Assembly (NCBI GenBank): GCA_020466095.1
Contig: CM035809.1
Location: 26,217,927 to 26,281,926, forward strand
Direction of reading: 5' to 3'
Source of the DNA: Chlorops oryzae
Lineage: Eukaryota > Arthropoda > Insecta > Diptera > Chloropidae
DNA length: 64,000 nucleotides
A model generated the notes under the pieces. It did no database searches, was not told where the DNA came from, and worked only from the letters and a program-made list of their open reading frames with translations. This document shows, in pieces, positions 1 to 13,962 of the stretch; position 1 is the stretch's first letter, and every line of letters begins with the position of its first letter. The translations under genes and the position numbers were made by a program.

Positions 1-433
1 ATCGTATTTACGCTTTTCTCCTTATTTGAAGCTCTTTGAACATCCATATTTTCATTCTCTGGCGTTTTGATCGTTTGAAACTCTTCTTCTTCACCGCTAT
101 CACTAAGCAGTCCATCTATTTTTCCGTGTTGCTTTATATGTGCTTTAAAAAGTTTCTTGGACTGGAATCTAAGCAAAAATGAATGTTATTTTAAATATTT
201 ATACAAACTATGGACCACATTTCCTTACACTTTCTCACACAAGGTACACTCATGCTCTCATATCATCATCATCATCATCCATAATCATCATCACCGAAAT
301 CAAAACGATTTGTACTAAATTCGCTATTACTATCCTCCTTTGCGCTATACTTGGTGTCCTCAATGTTAAGTGGGTTTTGATCTAAAAACTCTTCTTCCTC
401 TATTTTAATATCCATTTGTATTGGCGTCTCCAT
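1..433 (-). CDS. partial C2H2 zinc-finger protein, frame broken
   Basis: Probably a DNA-binding transcription factor of the C2H2 class; its 3' end runs off the left edge. On the minus strand an exon from ATG 433 to 229 encodes an acidic segment (METPIQMDIKIEEEEF and onward) of the kind found between the ZAD and fingers of insect ZAD proteins. It ends at a GTAAGG donor, and after a 60-bp intron (169-228, acceptor TTGCTTAG) the next exon (168-1) continues in frame. Across the junction one full finger reads ECTLCEKVFQSKKLFKAHIKQ plus H, with C-x2-C-x3-F-x5-L-x2-H-x3-H spacing. An acidic tail follows and is open to base 1. Oddity: the acidic segment and the finger are in different frames, separated near 257-285 by a (GAT)n run and a TGA, so the gene is a pseudogene, a slipped allele, or needs an unseen splice. 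It is divergent from the next gene. Confidence 0.5.
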
Positions 434-1116
434 TTCTAAGAGGCACAAAACAGTATAATCTCTTTATCAATACTTAATGAATATTTTCAATGGTTTCACT
501 TACTCGCATCAAAAGTTTGTTTACATCAACCAAGAACTCCAAATGAAGTCGTCCTATTCTCTTGCGGCCGTTGATTTTGTTTGTAGCTTCGGTTGCCACT
601 TAAAAAAATATAAAAGCGCCAAGTGAAATCAAAAAAAGAGCCAATTCGACCAAAAAGGAGCCAACAGATATATCATATAAAAAAAACAAATTTTTTATTT
701 GAAATGTTTGCACCGAACAATTTTTTTGCTTTGAATTGGTGAGGGATACATGTACATGTGAACTAACTAAAAAATTTAGCAGATTCTACTTTAATTTTTT
801 TTTTGTTCATTTGTTCAAGTTTGCCAATTGATCAATGATTTCATCTTCGAAAACATGAACATATTTCGACATGCTGTATTATCTGACGTGTAAAAGCTTA
901 TTCGCGAGTACCTCAAGTGTAGCGAAATGAGCAACTACCGAGTACCTGAGTATCGAGCACATTTTCTGAAAAGGCGCTATGGGGTTCGGCACCTTGTAAC
1001 GAACTGCCAAAAAACTTTCTATGCATCACTAACGTTAGCGTCCATTCGTTGCCAAATAATTGGAGTATTTTATTGGATTATTTCGATATTCTGGCAAGCA
1101 ACCGAAAAACGTAAAC
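434..1116. other. intergenic region between divergent zinc-finger genes
   Basis: This holds the shared 5' flank of the two zinc-finger genes. An acceptor-like CCTCTTAG sits directly before the minus-strand ATG (read on that strand), and a GAGTAAGTG donor-like site lies near 505, so the minus-strand gene probably has an upstream 5' UTR exon. I could not assign core promoter elements with confidence. Confidence 0.35.
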
Positions 1117-3102
<1,986 letters not shown>

Positions 3103-3292
3103 ATGATCGTAGAATGTAGCTGAGAAATACTAAAAACCGTCTTTCGTTTTTTTTTTTTTTTCCTTAAGATTTTCTCCATTATTCATTTCTGCGCGTTAGA
3201 GTTTTGATTGGATTGTTTTAATCGACATATGTAGATATTAAGGTATATTAAGACAACTAACAATAATTTAATCCTTTCACTCTATTTGTGTC

Positions 3293-3298
3293 AATAAA
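3293..3298 (+). promoter_or_regulatory. polyadenylation signal AATAAA
   Basis: An AATAAA hexamer lies about 190 bp after the stop codon of the ZAD gene and is the most likely poly(A) signal for it. Confidence 0.55.
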
Positions 3299-3389
3299 AT
3301 AAAACTTTAGAATCAAACAGATCTTTACGAATGTTCCATTTCGATATCGATTGACGCTTTTGGGAAGACGAATTGATGAGAATCATAAC

Positions 3390-3631
3390 TAGGGCTCGGA
3401 TTTTGTTGACTTTTAAAAATTTAAAGCATACTTTAAGGAGTAAAAATTTTGTTCAACTCGCATTAAGTTAAGATTCAATTCGATTTTTAACTTGAATATG
3501 AATTTTTTGAAGTAAGAAAAGCGGTTTGAATTTCAACTTCGCTTAACTTTTTCGTAAAATGTTAGCTAGAACAAAATTTGCCCCTTTAAGTATGCTTTAA
3601 ATTTATAAAAGTCAACAAAATCCGAGCCCTG
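3390..3631. mobile_element. hAT-type MITE, copy 1
   Basis: A near-perfect foldback of about 240 bp with termini TAGGGCTCGGA and TCCGAGCCCTG and a perfect 8-bp target duplication ATCATAAC on both sides. An 8-bp duplication and CAGGG-type ends are the hallmark of hAT transposons. It is non-coding. Inside both arms sits a GCATACTTTA-GGAG word (copy-wide consensus GCATACTTTATGGAG) that resembles the Su(Hw) core. Confidence 0.88.
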
Positions 3632-4942
3632 ATCATAACAAAGAGAACAAGGTGCAACTGTGGCCTTCCAGGAGGTTCTTTAAATGGAGGATTAATACAG
3701 ACATCAAATGAGTTTACTATACTCTTCAGCATCCTATAAATATTTTCCTATCCCTTCAAAGAGATTTCTAAGGTTATTCTTTTGAAAAATCTCAATGTTT
3801 TCTTGTTGGCTTTGAGCATTATTTTCAATATTTTCTATTTATATTTATTTTTGTATTTTGGAAAAGAATATCTTAACGCATGAACAATGGCTTCTGGTAT
3901 TAAGTGAATTTTTATTTTTTATGGAAAGGGTTAAGCATAAGATTACCCCTATATCAATTTGTTTTCCCTATTTGTTGTACAGTTGAAGATGTTTGATCAA
4001 GTTGCAGATAAAAGGTTGTGGATGATTGAGATTGATTGAATCGTTATTTGATTGATTGATTCATCCTTGCTTTTGACGTTGAGTTTAACAATGACTTTTA
4101 AAAGGATTCTCGCAATTTTCGAGAGCACTTCCTGGCACTTGAAATCGTCCATTAAGATTTTATAAAGTACTCAGCTCAATTCATAGCATGCCGCATCAAA
4201 AAAGTTTTGCAACGATTTTATGCACTTTTGAAGTAGTGAAATGCAATATTTTACGATCCTCTGGATAAAGTAACTTTTACGGTCAGTGTTCTTGCTTGAT
4301 AACTTCCTTACAAAGTTGGGCCATGGTGTATTGAATCAATTTGAAAAACTTGGGATTTATTATCCATTTATCATGAAGGCACAATGTTTCAAAATTTGAC
4401 TTTCAGCAGAGCGCCGAAACTGTCAACTTTTCTTAATGCTGCTTTCACTCGTTTCAAGTTTTTTCCCCTCTCGACTATTATCCTTTTTTTTTTTGTTTTT
4501 GATTTTCGTCAGCTTTTGTTGGTGATGCTTTCAAAAAACTGCGGAAAATCAACTCGTTTCCTGCATTGTTTCCATTCGTTTTTTTTTCTTCTTCTTTGCT
4601 TTCCGCTTTGTATCAACATTTCACAACAACAACATTTCATGAATTCGGTTTCCTCCTTTTCATTTCGGATTGTATTTCACAGAGGACCGCCCGTTTACAT
4701 CTCGTGTTCAAAAGTACCGCCCAATTGTCTTTTGTTCAGCAATCCTTTTCGTTTCTCTTTCTGAAATTTTCGCAGTCTTTGGGCTAAGAATGTTATATTG
4801 TATGGATATATATATGTATATTCACTTATGGGTATTTTTGGCTCGCACTATTCTCTGCGAGTAGAAGTATCTCAGCGGCGCACAGTGGGATTTAAAGTGG
4901 AAACCCTAATTTTCGGCCATCTGAATTCAAATATGTAATGAT

Positions 4943-5182
4943 CAGGGCTCGGATTTTGTTGCATTTATAAATTTAAAGCATACTTTATGGAGCAAATATT
5001 TTCTCACCAACATTTTAGCGAATAAGTTAAGCGAAGTTGAACTCCAAACCGCTTTTCTAACTTCAAAAAATGCATATTGAAGTTAAAAATCGATTAGAAT
5101 CTTAGCTTTATGTAAGTTGAACAAAATTTTTACTCCATAAAGTAGGCTTTAAATTTATAGAAGCAACAAAATCCGAGCCCTG
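4943..5182. mobile_element. hAT-type MITE, copy 2
   Basis: Same family as the copy at 3390, with CAGGGCTCGGA ends. The flanks GTAATGAT and GTATTGAT match at seven of eight positions, so the 8-bp duplication has one change since insertion. Confidence 0.85.
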
Positions 5183-5233
5183 GTATTGATAAGCTTTATT
5201 GGGTAACAATGTAGGGACCAAGTTTTAGCGTTA

Positions 5234-5490
5234 TATTTTGAATAGTCCTTTAAATATCCTTGAAAATCTTTTTTTTTTGTAAGCCCTTTTTCAAAATTTT
5301 ATGTCTCAAAAAAAAAAAAAAAAAATAAGATAGGAAAATGAAACAAACGTTGGCTGATTGCTAATATAGCAGGGAATCTAAAAAAATTGTTTTTAATTTT
5401 TACACTGAGAAAATTTTTTTCACAAAACTAAAAGGAAAATTTTAACTTTTGTTCAGTGTATTCCCAGTTTCGCGCCGCTCTAAATTAAAA
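5234..5490. repeat. dispersed repeat, copy A
   Basis: About 250 bp, inverted relative to 26,262-26,520. Shared landmarks include TTTTCAAAATTTTAT, TTTTTACACTGAGAAAAT and CAGTTTCGCG. A short internal ACACTGA ... TCAGTGTA inverted repeat suggests a small nested element. I do not recognise the family. Confidence 0.6.
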
Positions 5491-5871
5491 GAAAGTATTA
5501 CGTTTTGGTAAAAAAAAAATTATTAAAATCAAAATGGCGGTTTTTGAGATAATTAGAAAAATGTAAGTACACCCGAGAAGTATGCAACATTTTTTTAACT
5601 TGTCATTTTTAAGGTTGTTGCACCTGGCTGAGCGTATTGAAACATAACATACTTAATCTTGGTATAAAACTCTGTTTTCTTGCCTTTTGCGTAAGTTGTG
5701 TCAACCATTTTTGGAACAACAAAAAAAATGGTCATGAAAATATATCCTTTCACGGAAGGATGTATTCGTTTTTAGCAAAATTTCCTGAAAAATATTTTTG
5801 TAAATTTTCTAAGCATTTTTCTATACATGGGGTTTTTGAATGAACATTATTCTATTTTTATAATTGGCTTA

Positions 5872-6584
5872 TAGTGCGTTTCCATATAGTATTTAAGTCT
5901 GAGATGTTTAGCTAAACACTTCGAGCGTTTCCACTTATGCGAGGTGTTTAAGTTTGACAGCTGTTTGCTTATTTACAATTGCAAGCAGTGCTGCCATTTG
6001 CAGGAAAATCACTTAAAGGGGAAAAGGGAGAGATTTATTGAAATCGGCAAAATGTAGGGAATTTTTTGTATATTCTTAATTATTAGATATAATTTGAATA
6101 TTTTTTCTTGTAGATCAATTAAAACGACAAAATAAACGTTGGAAGTGGAAAACCCAGAAAAAACTATATCTGAACGAATTTAGGAGGATTTTAATTTTTT
6201 GGTAAAAACTATCGTTCAGCTTCGATACTCTATCCAGAATCATACAATACAAGATTATGCCTTGCGCATATTAAAATTTTTTTTTTCGAATTTTTCCTTG
6301 TTTAAAGAACTTTAGGGAATTTTTGTAGTTTAGGGAATTTTTATTTTTGCTTTTGGCAACATTGCCATCGTTTTTGTTTTGATTTTCTTTTGACAGTTAG
6401 ATATGCATGAAATTCCGATACGATAAATCAATTTTTTCCTATCGATGAAAGTGCTTATGAGGTGTTTATGCGATAAACACTTCGTTATCGCGTTTAACTT
6501 TTGTATGGCAAAACACGAGTTAAGCACCTCGTTTAGGGCGCTAAACGCGCAAACGCGACTTAAACACCATATGGAAACTCGCTA
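5872..6584. mobile_element. 713-bp MITE with CGTTTCCATA termini
   Basis: Termini TAGTGCGTTTCCATA and, on the opposite strand, TAGCGAGTTTCCATA extend into imperfect inverted repeats of about 28 bp (both continue to TTTAAGTC). The flanks suggest a TTA target duplication, which would fit a PIF/Harbinger-type element; that class assignment is inference. No transposase is visible inside. Confidence 0.6.
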
Positions 6585-7881
6585 TTAGATATGATTTTAA
6601 AAAAAATTTTCTCTTAAAAAACTCCTTTTTCAAGGATATTCAATGGCTATAGGAGATAGAGAGCTAAAACTCTGCGCAAATCGGCTTCTGGGGCAGAATC
6701 ATCATGCTTATAGTGCTATACCCTTTTGTCGATGTGATATGGAAAAGATATTTAGTATACTCTTAGGATAAACGATTTAAATGACATTCATTGGTGGTGG
6801 GCGTGGCCGGTTTTGACGAAACTTCGTGTTTTCTTAATTTGATTACCAATACTAAGCTCGCTACCAAGTTTCATCGTTCTAGAAGCACTCCTTATAGTTT
6901 TTCAAATCAAATGTATGAAACAACTCCACTGTTCGGCCTCATGACGTCACTAAATCAAGTTCCAAAGAACCAAAATATTATAATTAAATTATCTTTAACA
7001 TTTTTGAATAATTATCCTGCACGAAGAAGGATAAAATTAAAATTCATAAATCACAATTTGCCTTCGCCCTCTCGTCTTTTTTAATAATAATTAGATAGTT
7101 TAATCTTTTTCAATAGACCGCCAAAATCTTTTTTGGAAGTATATCTGAACTTTTAAATGGCGATAAGATATTCCTCTTTAAGTGGGTCATAAAACGAATG
7201 GCTTGAGTCTTAAGCACTTTATTAGATTTTTGTAATCCTTGAAGAGAATAAAATCACAGAAAATCCGACAGCATTAATTAACCTCATTATCGCTCAACAT
7301 CGCGTCGTTTTCAGTTAACCTAAAACAATTTGAGAAAGCAGCACAAAAGTTGGGCGAAAGTTGATCTTAACTTATTTATGAAAACGCTTGAAGGTGCGTG
7401 GAAGGGGGTGGGGACATGAACCACGGACGAAGGGTATCAAGAAACAAAGTTTCCCTGCATAGAGAGACAGCAAAAATTTCAACTTCGAGTTATGAATTTA
7501 ACGCTTATGGAAGGACAATCAACATGTTTCTGAAAGCGTAATTTCATTTCATTAGATTTCCATCCCCTGCAAGCTACTGGAACAAATGGCTCAACAAGAT
7601 TGAATGCCTCATCAACTTTGGAGAAAGAGGAGAACAATTTTTCGAATTTTCTCAAATGAGTAATGAATTGTAAACGTTCTATTAGCTTTGTTAAAAATCA
7701 TTGCATATTTTTCAGAGCACCACCAGTCTCCAAAAGAAACTATTCTTGCTACTACGGTTTGGCTGCACGACGGCCACGACGACATCTTTGGAGTTCTAGT
7801 GCTCTCGGTCTGAGGAATATCCTCTGTGCTTTTTCTTCCGCAATGTTTAATTACCTGTGATTTAATTTTATAGCTTATGGC
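6585..7881. other. non-coding, unassigned
   Basis: No supported gene. The stretch 6650-6840 includes a GGTGGGCGTGGCCGG block of the sort common in fly dispersed repeats, but I cannot bound an element. Confidence 0.3.
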
Positions 7882-8122
7882 CACGGCTCGGATATATATG
7901 CATTTATAAATTTAAAGCATACTTTATGGAGTAAAAATTTTGTTCAACTCACATAAAGTGAAGATTCAAATAGATTTTGAACTTCAAAAAGAATTTTTAT
8001 GAAGGTAGAAAAGCCGTTTGAAGTTCATCTTCACTAGACTTATGCGCAAAATGTTGGTAAGAAAAGTTTTTCCCCCATAAAGTATACTTTAAATTTATAA
8101 ATGCATATATATCCGAGCCCTG
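7882..8122. mobile_element. hAT-type MITE, copy 3 (ATATATAT subfamily)
   Basis: Same family as copy 1, but the ends read CGGCTCGGATATATATGC, a subfamily shared with the copies at 9669 and 43,159. Flanks CTTATGGC and CTTGTGGC match at seven of eight. Confidence 0.85.
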
Positions 8123-8226
8123 CTTGTGGCTCATGCCAGTGCTCTAAATGTGGTAGTAGAACATTTCGATGTGCTGAAAATGACTGAAAGCAAAGAATGG
8201 GTGTGAAATATGAGAAAAATATTTCA

Positions 8227-8640
8227 GGGGCGTATGAAGAGGGTAATTTTGAGGGGCTCAAACCTCCTCAAAAATGGAAGTAATTACAAAATAACACGAG
8301 AAAAGTATGACGATGTAAATTTTTGTATGTTATGGCTAGATCCCCTCCTGGAATAATTTTTGCCTCCACCCATGGTCTTTATTATTTAAGATATTTGTTT
8401 TTTTAACGAAAATAAAATTAAATCGAGACGGCAAGCAAGGAATTTAAAAGGGGTTGCTTTGGGTGGTCTCAAACCCCCTGTCAGAAATGTAAGTAATCAC
8501 AATAGAGCACGAGAAAACTATCCCGAAATTTACTTATTATTGTATGTTATGCCTTAGACCCCTCCGGAAATAATTTTCTCCCGACGCTCTTGTTTTCTTA
8601 TTGTTCAAGATATTTTTATTAATTTTTTTTTTTTGCGAAA
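8227..8640. repeat. diverged direct duplication, unit about 225 bp
   Basis: Two adjacent diverged copies share the order GGCTCAAACC, GTAAGTAATTACA, TTGTATGTTATG, GACCCCTCC-like and TTCAAGATATTT. The unit is non-coding and may be the interior of a tandemly organised element. Confidence 0.6.
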
Positions 8641-9668
8641 ATAGCTCAGCAATTAACCCATCCTTGCTGCTAAAGTTCAGCGCTATTAATTTTTTCCTCT
8701 ATAGAGAGAAAAAGACGCGCCATTGTGGCGCTGAGATGATTTGAAGGTCACTTTCAAATATCCTTAGAATAGGAAAATTCTAAAAAGCTTGCTCAATTAT
8801 GACCAAAATGAGAACAAAGAAATTTCAATGCATGCAAAAAATTCTTAAACATACGATCCGATTTAGATTTGTGGTCATATTAAAGTGCTTCTAAGGATAA
8901 CAGAATAACGATATTTTGGTCAAGGTTGCTCAGTTTCTACATAAGTTATTCCCTGTCTAGAGGAAAATACTAGTCTACGGTTGACTCAATGGCATTTGTG
9001 TTTTCATTCTTCTCCATTTCGTTTCGAGAAAAACAATACTTTCCAGTCGAAGGATGTAGGTACATATGTATATGAACGGGGGGGATTGCTTTGCGCGGAA
9101 AGAGAATGCGACTTTCAAGGCAATAATGTCGTCGATAATACAAACAACATTAACAAAATGAGATAAATTGTTCGTTGTCCTTTAATTTTAACTCGATATG
9201 ACAATCGAAGAACATTAATTTTGGACTCCGTAATTGATGCCTGAAAATATCCTTCGATATTTGGATGACAAAAAAAAAAAAACACAAAGAAAAAGACAAA
9301 AATGGCTGAAAGGAAAATTCAAAGAAAAACCAAGAAATTCGGATGCCAGTGGCATTATCCGGTTGTCTTTGGAAAAACAAAGAAGTTCAATGGACGGAGA
9401 GAGAAGGAGCAATAAGAAGAATGATAATAAATGAAGCAAAAATCAGTTAATTTTTGGGGTCAAAAGCCCCTCGAGACTCATAGAGAATATAGCCAAGGGC
9501 GGTTGTTTGATGAGTTCGATGTTTAATGCTTTTCGGAAACTGCGTCATTGATGCCTTCGAACACTGAGGGCTGCAAGTGGATCATTGTTATACATACTCC
9601 AAGCCATTCACAGTGGAAAACTCTGCTTTTCTATAAAAGTTTTATTTATTGTATTATTGTATCATATC
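8641..9668. other. non-coding, unassigned
   Basis: No supported gene. Short ORFs near 9150-9439 lie in low-complexity A- and T-rich sequence on both strands and have no recognisable domain. Confidence 0.3.
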
Positions 9669-9910
9669 CAGGGCTCGGATATATATGCATTTATAAATTT
9701 AAAGCATACTTTATGGAGTAAAAATTTTGTTCAACTCACATAAAGTGAAGATTCAAATAGATTTTTAACTTCAAAAAGAATTTTTATGAAGGTAGAAAAG
9801 CCGTTTGAAGTTCATCTTCACTAGACTTATTCGCAAAATGTTGGTAAGAAAAGTTTTTCCCCCATAAAGTATGCTTTAAATTTCTAAAATGCATATTTAT
9901 CCGAGCCCTG
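9669..9910. mobile_element. hAT-type MITE, copy 4 (ATATATAT subfamily)
   Basis: CAGGGCTCGGATATATATGC at the left end, a matching inverted right end, and a perfect 8-bp duplication ATCATATC on both sides. Confidence 0.88.
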
Positions 9911-10471
9911 ATCATATCACTAACGGTCAGTGTCCTTATAAGCGAGCTCTTACTGTGTCTACCGGTTAGTTGAAGGTGGATTGAAAATCAATCTTTCTTA
10001 GGACACAAACGTTACAGTTGAGGGTATTTATATTTGAATTTTGATGGGAGCTGCTTTTATCATTTCTCATGACCTTCCTTCGACTTAAGCCTAAAGACTC
10101 GGAGGCAGAAATCACTTTCGTGTAAACCAATAAACTTTTTCTTTTATAGACTTTCTTTTTACATGAAATTTCAATTAAGTGGTGACCTGTGTAAACAAGA
10201 TTTTATTTTTCATGTGACACTTTTTAAGCTTCTTTTGGGTCTTCATTAATTTTTACGAGCACGGAATGAAGGAACCGTGGGTGTGGAGGACGAGAAAAAG
10301 AGGAGGAGGAGTCGTTTACAAAAAATGTAGAAACATTTTTGATGGATTTCTTACTCCGTCGAATTTAATACGTCGTATAAGCAAGTAAAGAAAGAATATT
10401 CCTAAATGTAATAAGAAGAAATTTTGAAGCAATATTTAAGAGGATTTATTTCTTGGTATGCTGCCGATTTT

Positions 10472-11439
10472 CCCAGCAAACATTTGATAAGTCGACAGGA
10501 GGAAAGGAGTCCAAATTAAAAAAAACAATAAGTTTGATATATGTATGAGTCGAACGGTAAAAGTATAAGGCTCCATTAATAAATGAGTCCGAAATAAGGT
10601 CTAGAAAATATCCGAAATAAGGCTCAGAAGCAGGTAGGAAAGGTAAGGCTCAAAAAATTACTCCGAAATAAGTTAGAAATATGTATAAGGCTCAGAAGCA
10701 GGTAGGAAAGATAAGGCTCAAAAAATGACTCCGAAATAAGTCATAGAAATATGTATAAGGCTCAGAAGCAGGTAGGAAAGATAAGGCTCAAAAAATGACT
10801 CCGAAATAAGTCCGAAATAAGTTAGAAATATGTATAAGGCTCAGAAGCAGGTAGGAAAGATAAGGCTCAAAAAATGACTCCGAAATAAGTCCGAAATAAG
10901 TTAGAAATATGTATAAGGCTCAGAAGCATGACTCCGAGATGAGTCCGAAATCTGTTGCAAATAAGAGATCCAGAAAAATGACTCCGAAATTAGAACGAAA
11001 TTGCATGTGAAAAATAAGAAATTAAAAAGAGTCCGAAATATATGAGAAAAATGACTCCGAAATTATTCTGAAAAATGTGAGAAATAAATGAGTAAGAAGA
11101 GCTCAAATATGTGATAAATTAGAGGATTCAGAGATATGACTCCGAAATGACTCCGAAAGTGGAAAATATGAGGCTCAGAAACGTTAGTCGTAGATAAGTA
11201 CAAAATAAGTAGGAATTATGAGGCTCAGGAGCGCGAGTCCAAAAAGAGTCAGAAATATGTAGCAAATATGTGGCCCAGAAAAAGGACTCCGAAATAAGAC
11301 CGAGATATGTAAGAAATAAAAAGGTCAGAAATAAGACTCCGAAACTAGTATCTCTAAATATGTGAAATTATTAAAAAAGGCTCCGACTCCGAATAAGTAG
11401 TGAAGTGTGATGCTTTTAGGGCCCAAAATGTTTGCTGGG
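10472..11439. mobile_element. satellite-bearing element S1 with CCCAGCAAACATTT ends
   Basis: Starts CCCAGCAAACATTT and ends with its inverse AAAATGTTTGCTGGG. The interior is an array of degenerate 11-bp units (TCCGAAATAAG), part of it (10,560-10,930) organised as higher-order repeats of roughly 90-100 bp containing AAGGCTCAGAAGCAGG. It is non-coding. It is the reverse orientation of the element at 12,572, and the transposon class is unknown to me. Confidence 0.75.
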
Positions 11440-12571
11440 TTACTCCTTCAAAAGTTTTAATTTTCCCTATATGTATGCACTGTTTTTTTTTAAGGATACG
11501 AAGAAAAATCACTAAAGCTTCTCGGAAATTACGACTTCAAATATTTTTTTCTTGACTTTTCTGGATTAACTTAAGCGCATGAAATTGTTTTGAATGTAAA
11601 AATACAAAAAAAAAAAATACTTGTGAGCATGGCACTGTGGGTTGTGTGAAAGAATCAACAAACGGAGGCGCTCAATCAATATTTTGCCAAAAGTTCTTGT
11701 TTAGTTTTTTTCCAGTTTTGATTGAATTTGAGGCTGTGTAAACATTTGTTTACAATCCCTTTTCTTTTATTTCCTTTCAAAATTTGCAGCATACTTTAAG
11801 GAGTTGCGCGTTCAAACTGTACGTGACGATATCCCTTTTAAATGCTTACACCATTCTTGGAAGCTAAAATGTTTCTTTTTAGGTAATTCAGTTTGGAGCT
11901 TGAAAATATATTACGACGAAATGAGCACAAAATTAAATCAAGGACAATTTTCTCATGAACATAATTTGGAATTTGTAAAAGAAGCATGTTGACAGCAAAT
12001 GTCCTTTTAACTGATATAACGGAAATATTAGTTTCGAAATGGAACAAAAATTATGAGGACTCAATGGTGCGTAACAAAGAGATTAAAGAGAGAGGAGAGA
12101 GGTGGCTTTTATGAGCTTTAAATTGAGTCGCACCTTTCATGTTGTCCCAGCAACGAAACACACTCAAAAGGAGATGTAGAGAGCTCAATTCCCTTTGAGC
12201 TATTGTAATTGAATTTTGCGTTTGACAAAAAGAAGCAATCGTTCACATTGAACGAATTTCATACTGAAGCACGTCCTTGAATGAAATTTATTGCCAACAA
12301 TAAGTCCTTTATCGAGAGTGACTATGCAATAAGGTAAGTAACGTTTTCATCAATTTAGACATTGATTTGATTTCTAACTTTGTGTAGTGTGACGATGTCA
12401 ATCAAGGCAGAATATTATGAAAGATAAAATATCAGATTTTTTTTTTTGAATTCCATCAAATTTTTCCACTCAAATTTCAGTGCTGATTCCATTAAAAATT
12501 CAGTTAAATTCAAATGAATTAATGTGATGACAACGAGTCTCCAGGATACAGCGTTCTGTATTTAGAATGTA
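11440..12571. other. non-coding spacer between the two satellite-bearing elements
   Basis: No supported gene. It holds a Su(Hw)-like word GCATACTTTAAGGAG at 11,789-11,803. Confidence 0.35.
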
Positions 12572-13962
12572 CCCAGCAAATATTATGAGTCCTAAAGCAA
12601 CCATATATGACTGCTCATTCGGAGTCAGAACACTCATAATGGTTTCTTTTAAGAGTCTTGAAGTGCGTGCTTACCTTGATGCGTGAGTCGTCCAATATAA
12701 GTCCGCTTCATGCATAGAATAGGTCCATATAACAGTCATATAAGACTCCTTCCGCTATCATGTATTTGAATATGATTTCTTTTTAAATAGAAGTCTTGCA
12801 TGATTCACTCCGAATGCCATTTATAGTTTTGCGGAGTCATATATTTGAGATTCATGTTCCAGAAATACTTCGGAGATCTTTTCGGAGTCATATTTCTCAC
12901 TTATTTCGGAGTATTTTCGGAGTCGCTTTTCTCGGCATAATTCTCACATATTTTAGACTAATTTCGGAGTCATTTTTTGAGGCTCATATTTACTACTTAC
13001 ATATTTAGGACACATTTCGGACATATTTTGGACTCATTTTGGACTTATTTGCATCATTTCGGAGTTATATATTTGAGATTCATGTTCCTGAAATACTTCG
13101 GAGCTCTTTTCGTAGTCATATTTCTCACTTATTTCGGAGTATTTTCGGAGTCGCTTTTCTTAGCATAATTCTCACTGGTTTCGGACTCACTTCGGAGTCA
13201 TTTTTCGGGGCTCATTATTTCCTACTTACATATTTCGGACTCATTTCGGACATATTTTGGACTCATTTCGGACTTATTTTGGACTCATTTTGGACTCATT
13301 TCGGACTTATTTTGGACTCATTTCGGACTATTTTGGACTATTTTGGACTCATTTCGGACTTATTTTGGACTCATTTTGGACTCATTTTGGACTCATTTTG
13401 GACTCATTTCGGACTCATTTCGGACTTCATTTTGGACTTATTTTGGACTCATTTCGGACTTATTTTGGACTCATTTCGGACTATTTTGGACTCATTTCGG
13501 ACTTATTTTGGACTCATTTCGGACTCATTTTGGACTCATTTCGGACTCATTTTGATATTTGGACTCATTTTGGACTATTTTGGACTCATTTGGACTCATT
13601 TCGGACTTATTTTGGACTCATTTCGGACTTATTTTGGACTCATTTCGGACTATTTTGGACTCATTTCGGACTAATTTGGACTCATTTTGGACTCATTTTA
13701 GACTCGTTTCAGACTCATTTCGCATTCATTTCAGTCATTTATATGGGCCTCATCACTTGTTTTTGACTCATTTCAAAGTCCTTTATAAAGGCCCATATTT
13801 CATAAATATTTCGGATTCATGTCTGAGTCATATTTCTGAGCCTTACATATCCTAACTTTTTCGAACTTATTTCGGAGTCATTTTTCTGGTTCTCTTGATT
13901 GTCACATATTTTAGAAAAATTTCGGAGTTGCAAATATGATCACTCCAAAAATGTTTGCTGGG
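12572..13962. mobile_element. satellite-bearing element S2 with CCCAGCAAA ends
   Basis: Starts CCCAGCAAATATT and ends AAAATGTTTGCTGGG. From about 13,240 to 13,700 it is a nearly pure 11-bp tandem array TTTYGGACTYA. Because 11 is not a multiple of three and the unit lacks stops, all three forward frames stay open and encode the same 11-residue periodic peptide (FWTHFGLILDS). That explains the long overlapping ORFs without a gene. It is inverted relative to S1. Confidence 0.78.

Noticed and set aside
10560..11400. Regular repeats that might suggest a CRISPR array
   Set aside because: Units are contiguous degenerate tandem repeats without unique spacers, in an insect genome.
13039..13855. Long overlapping ORFs up to 211 codons in the plus frames
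   Set aside because: They are the 11-bp TTTYGGACTYA satellite read in each frame; no start context, domain or non-repeat sequence supports a gene.
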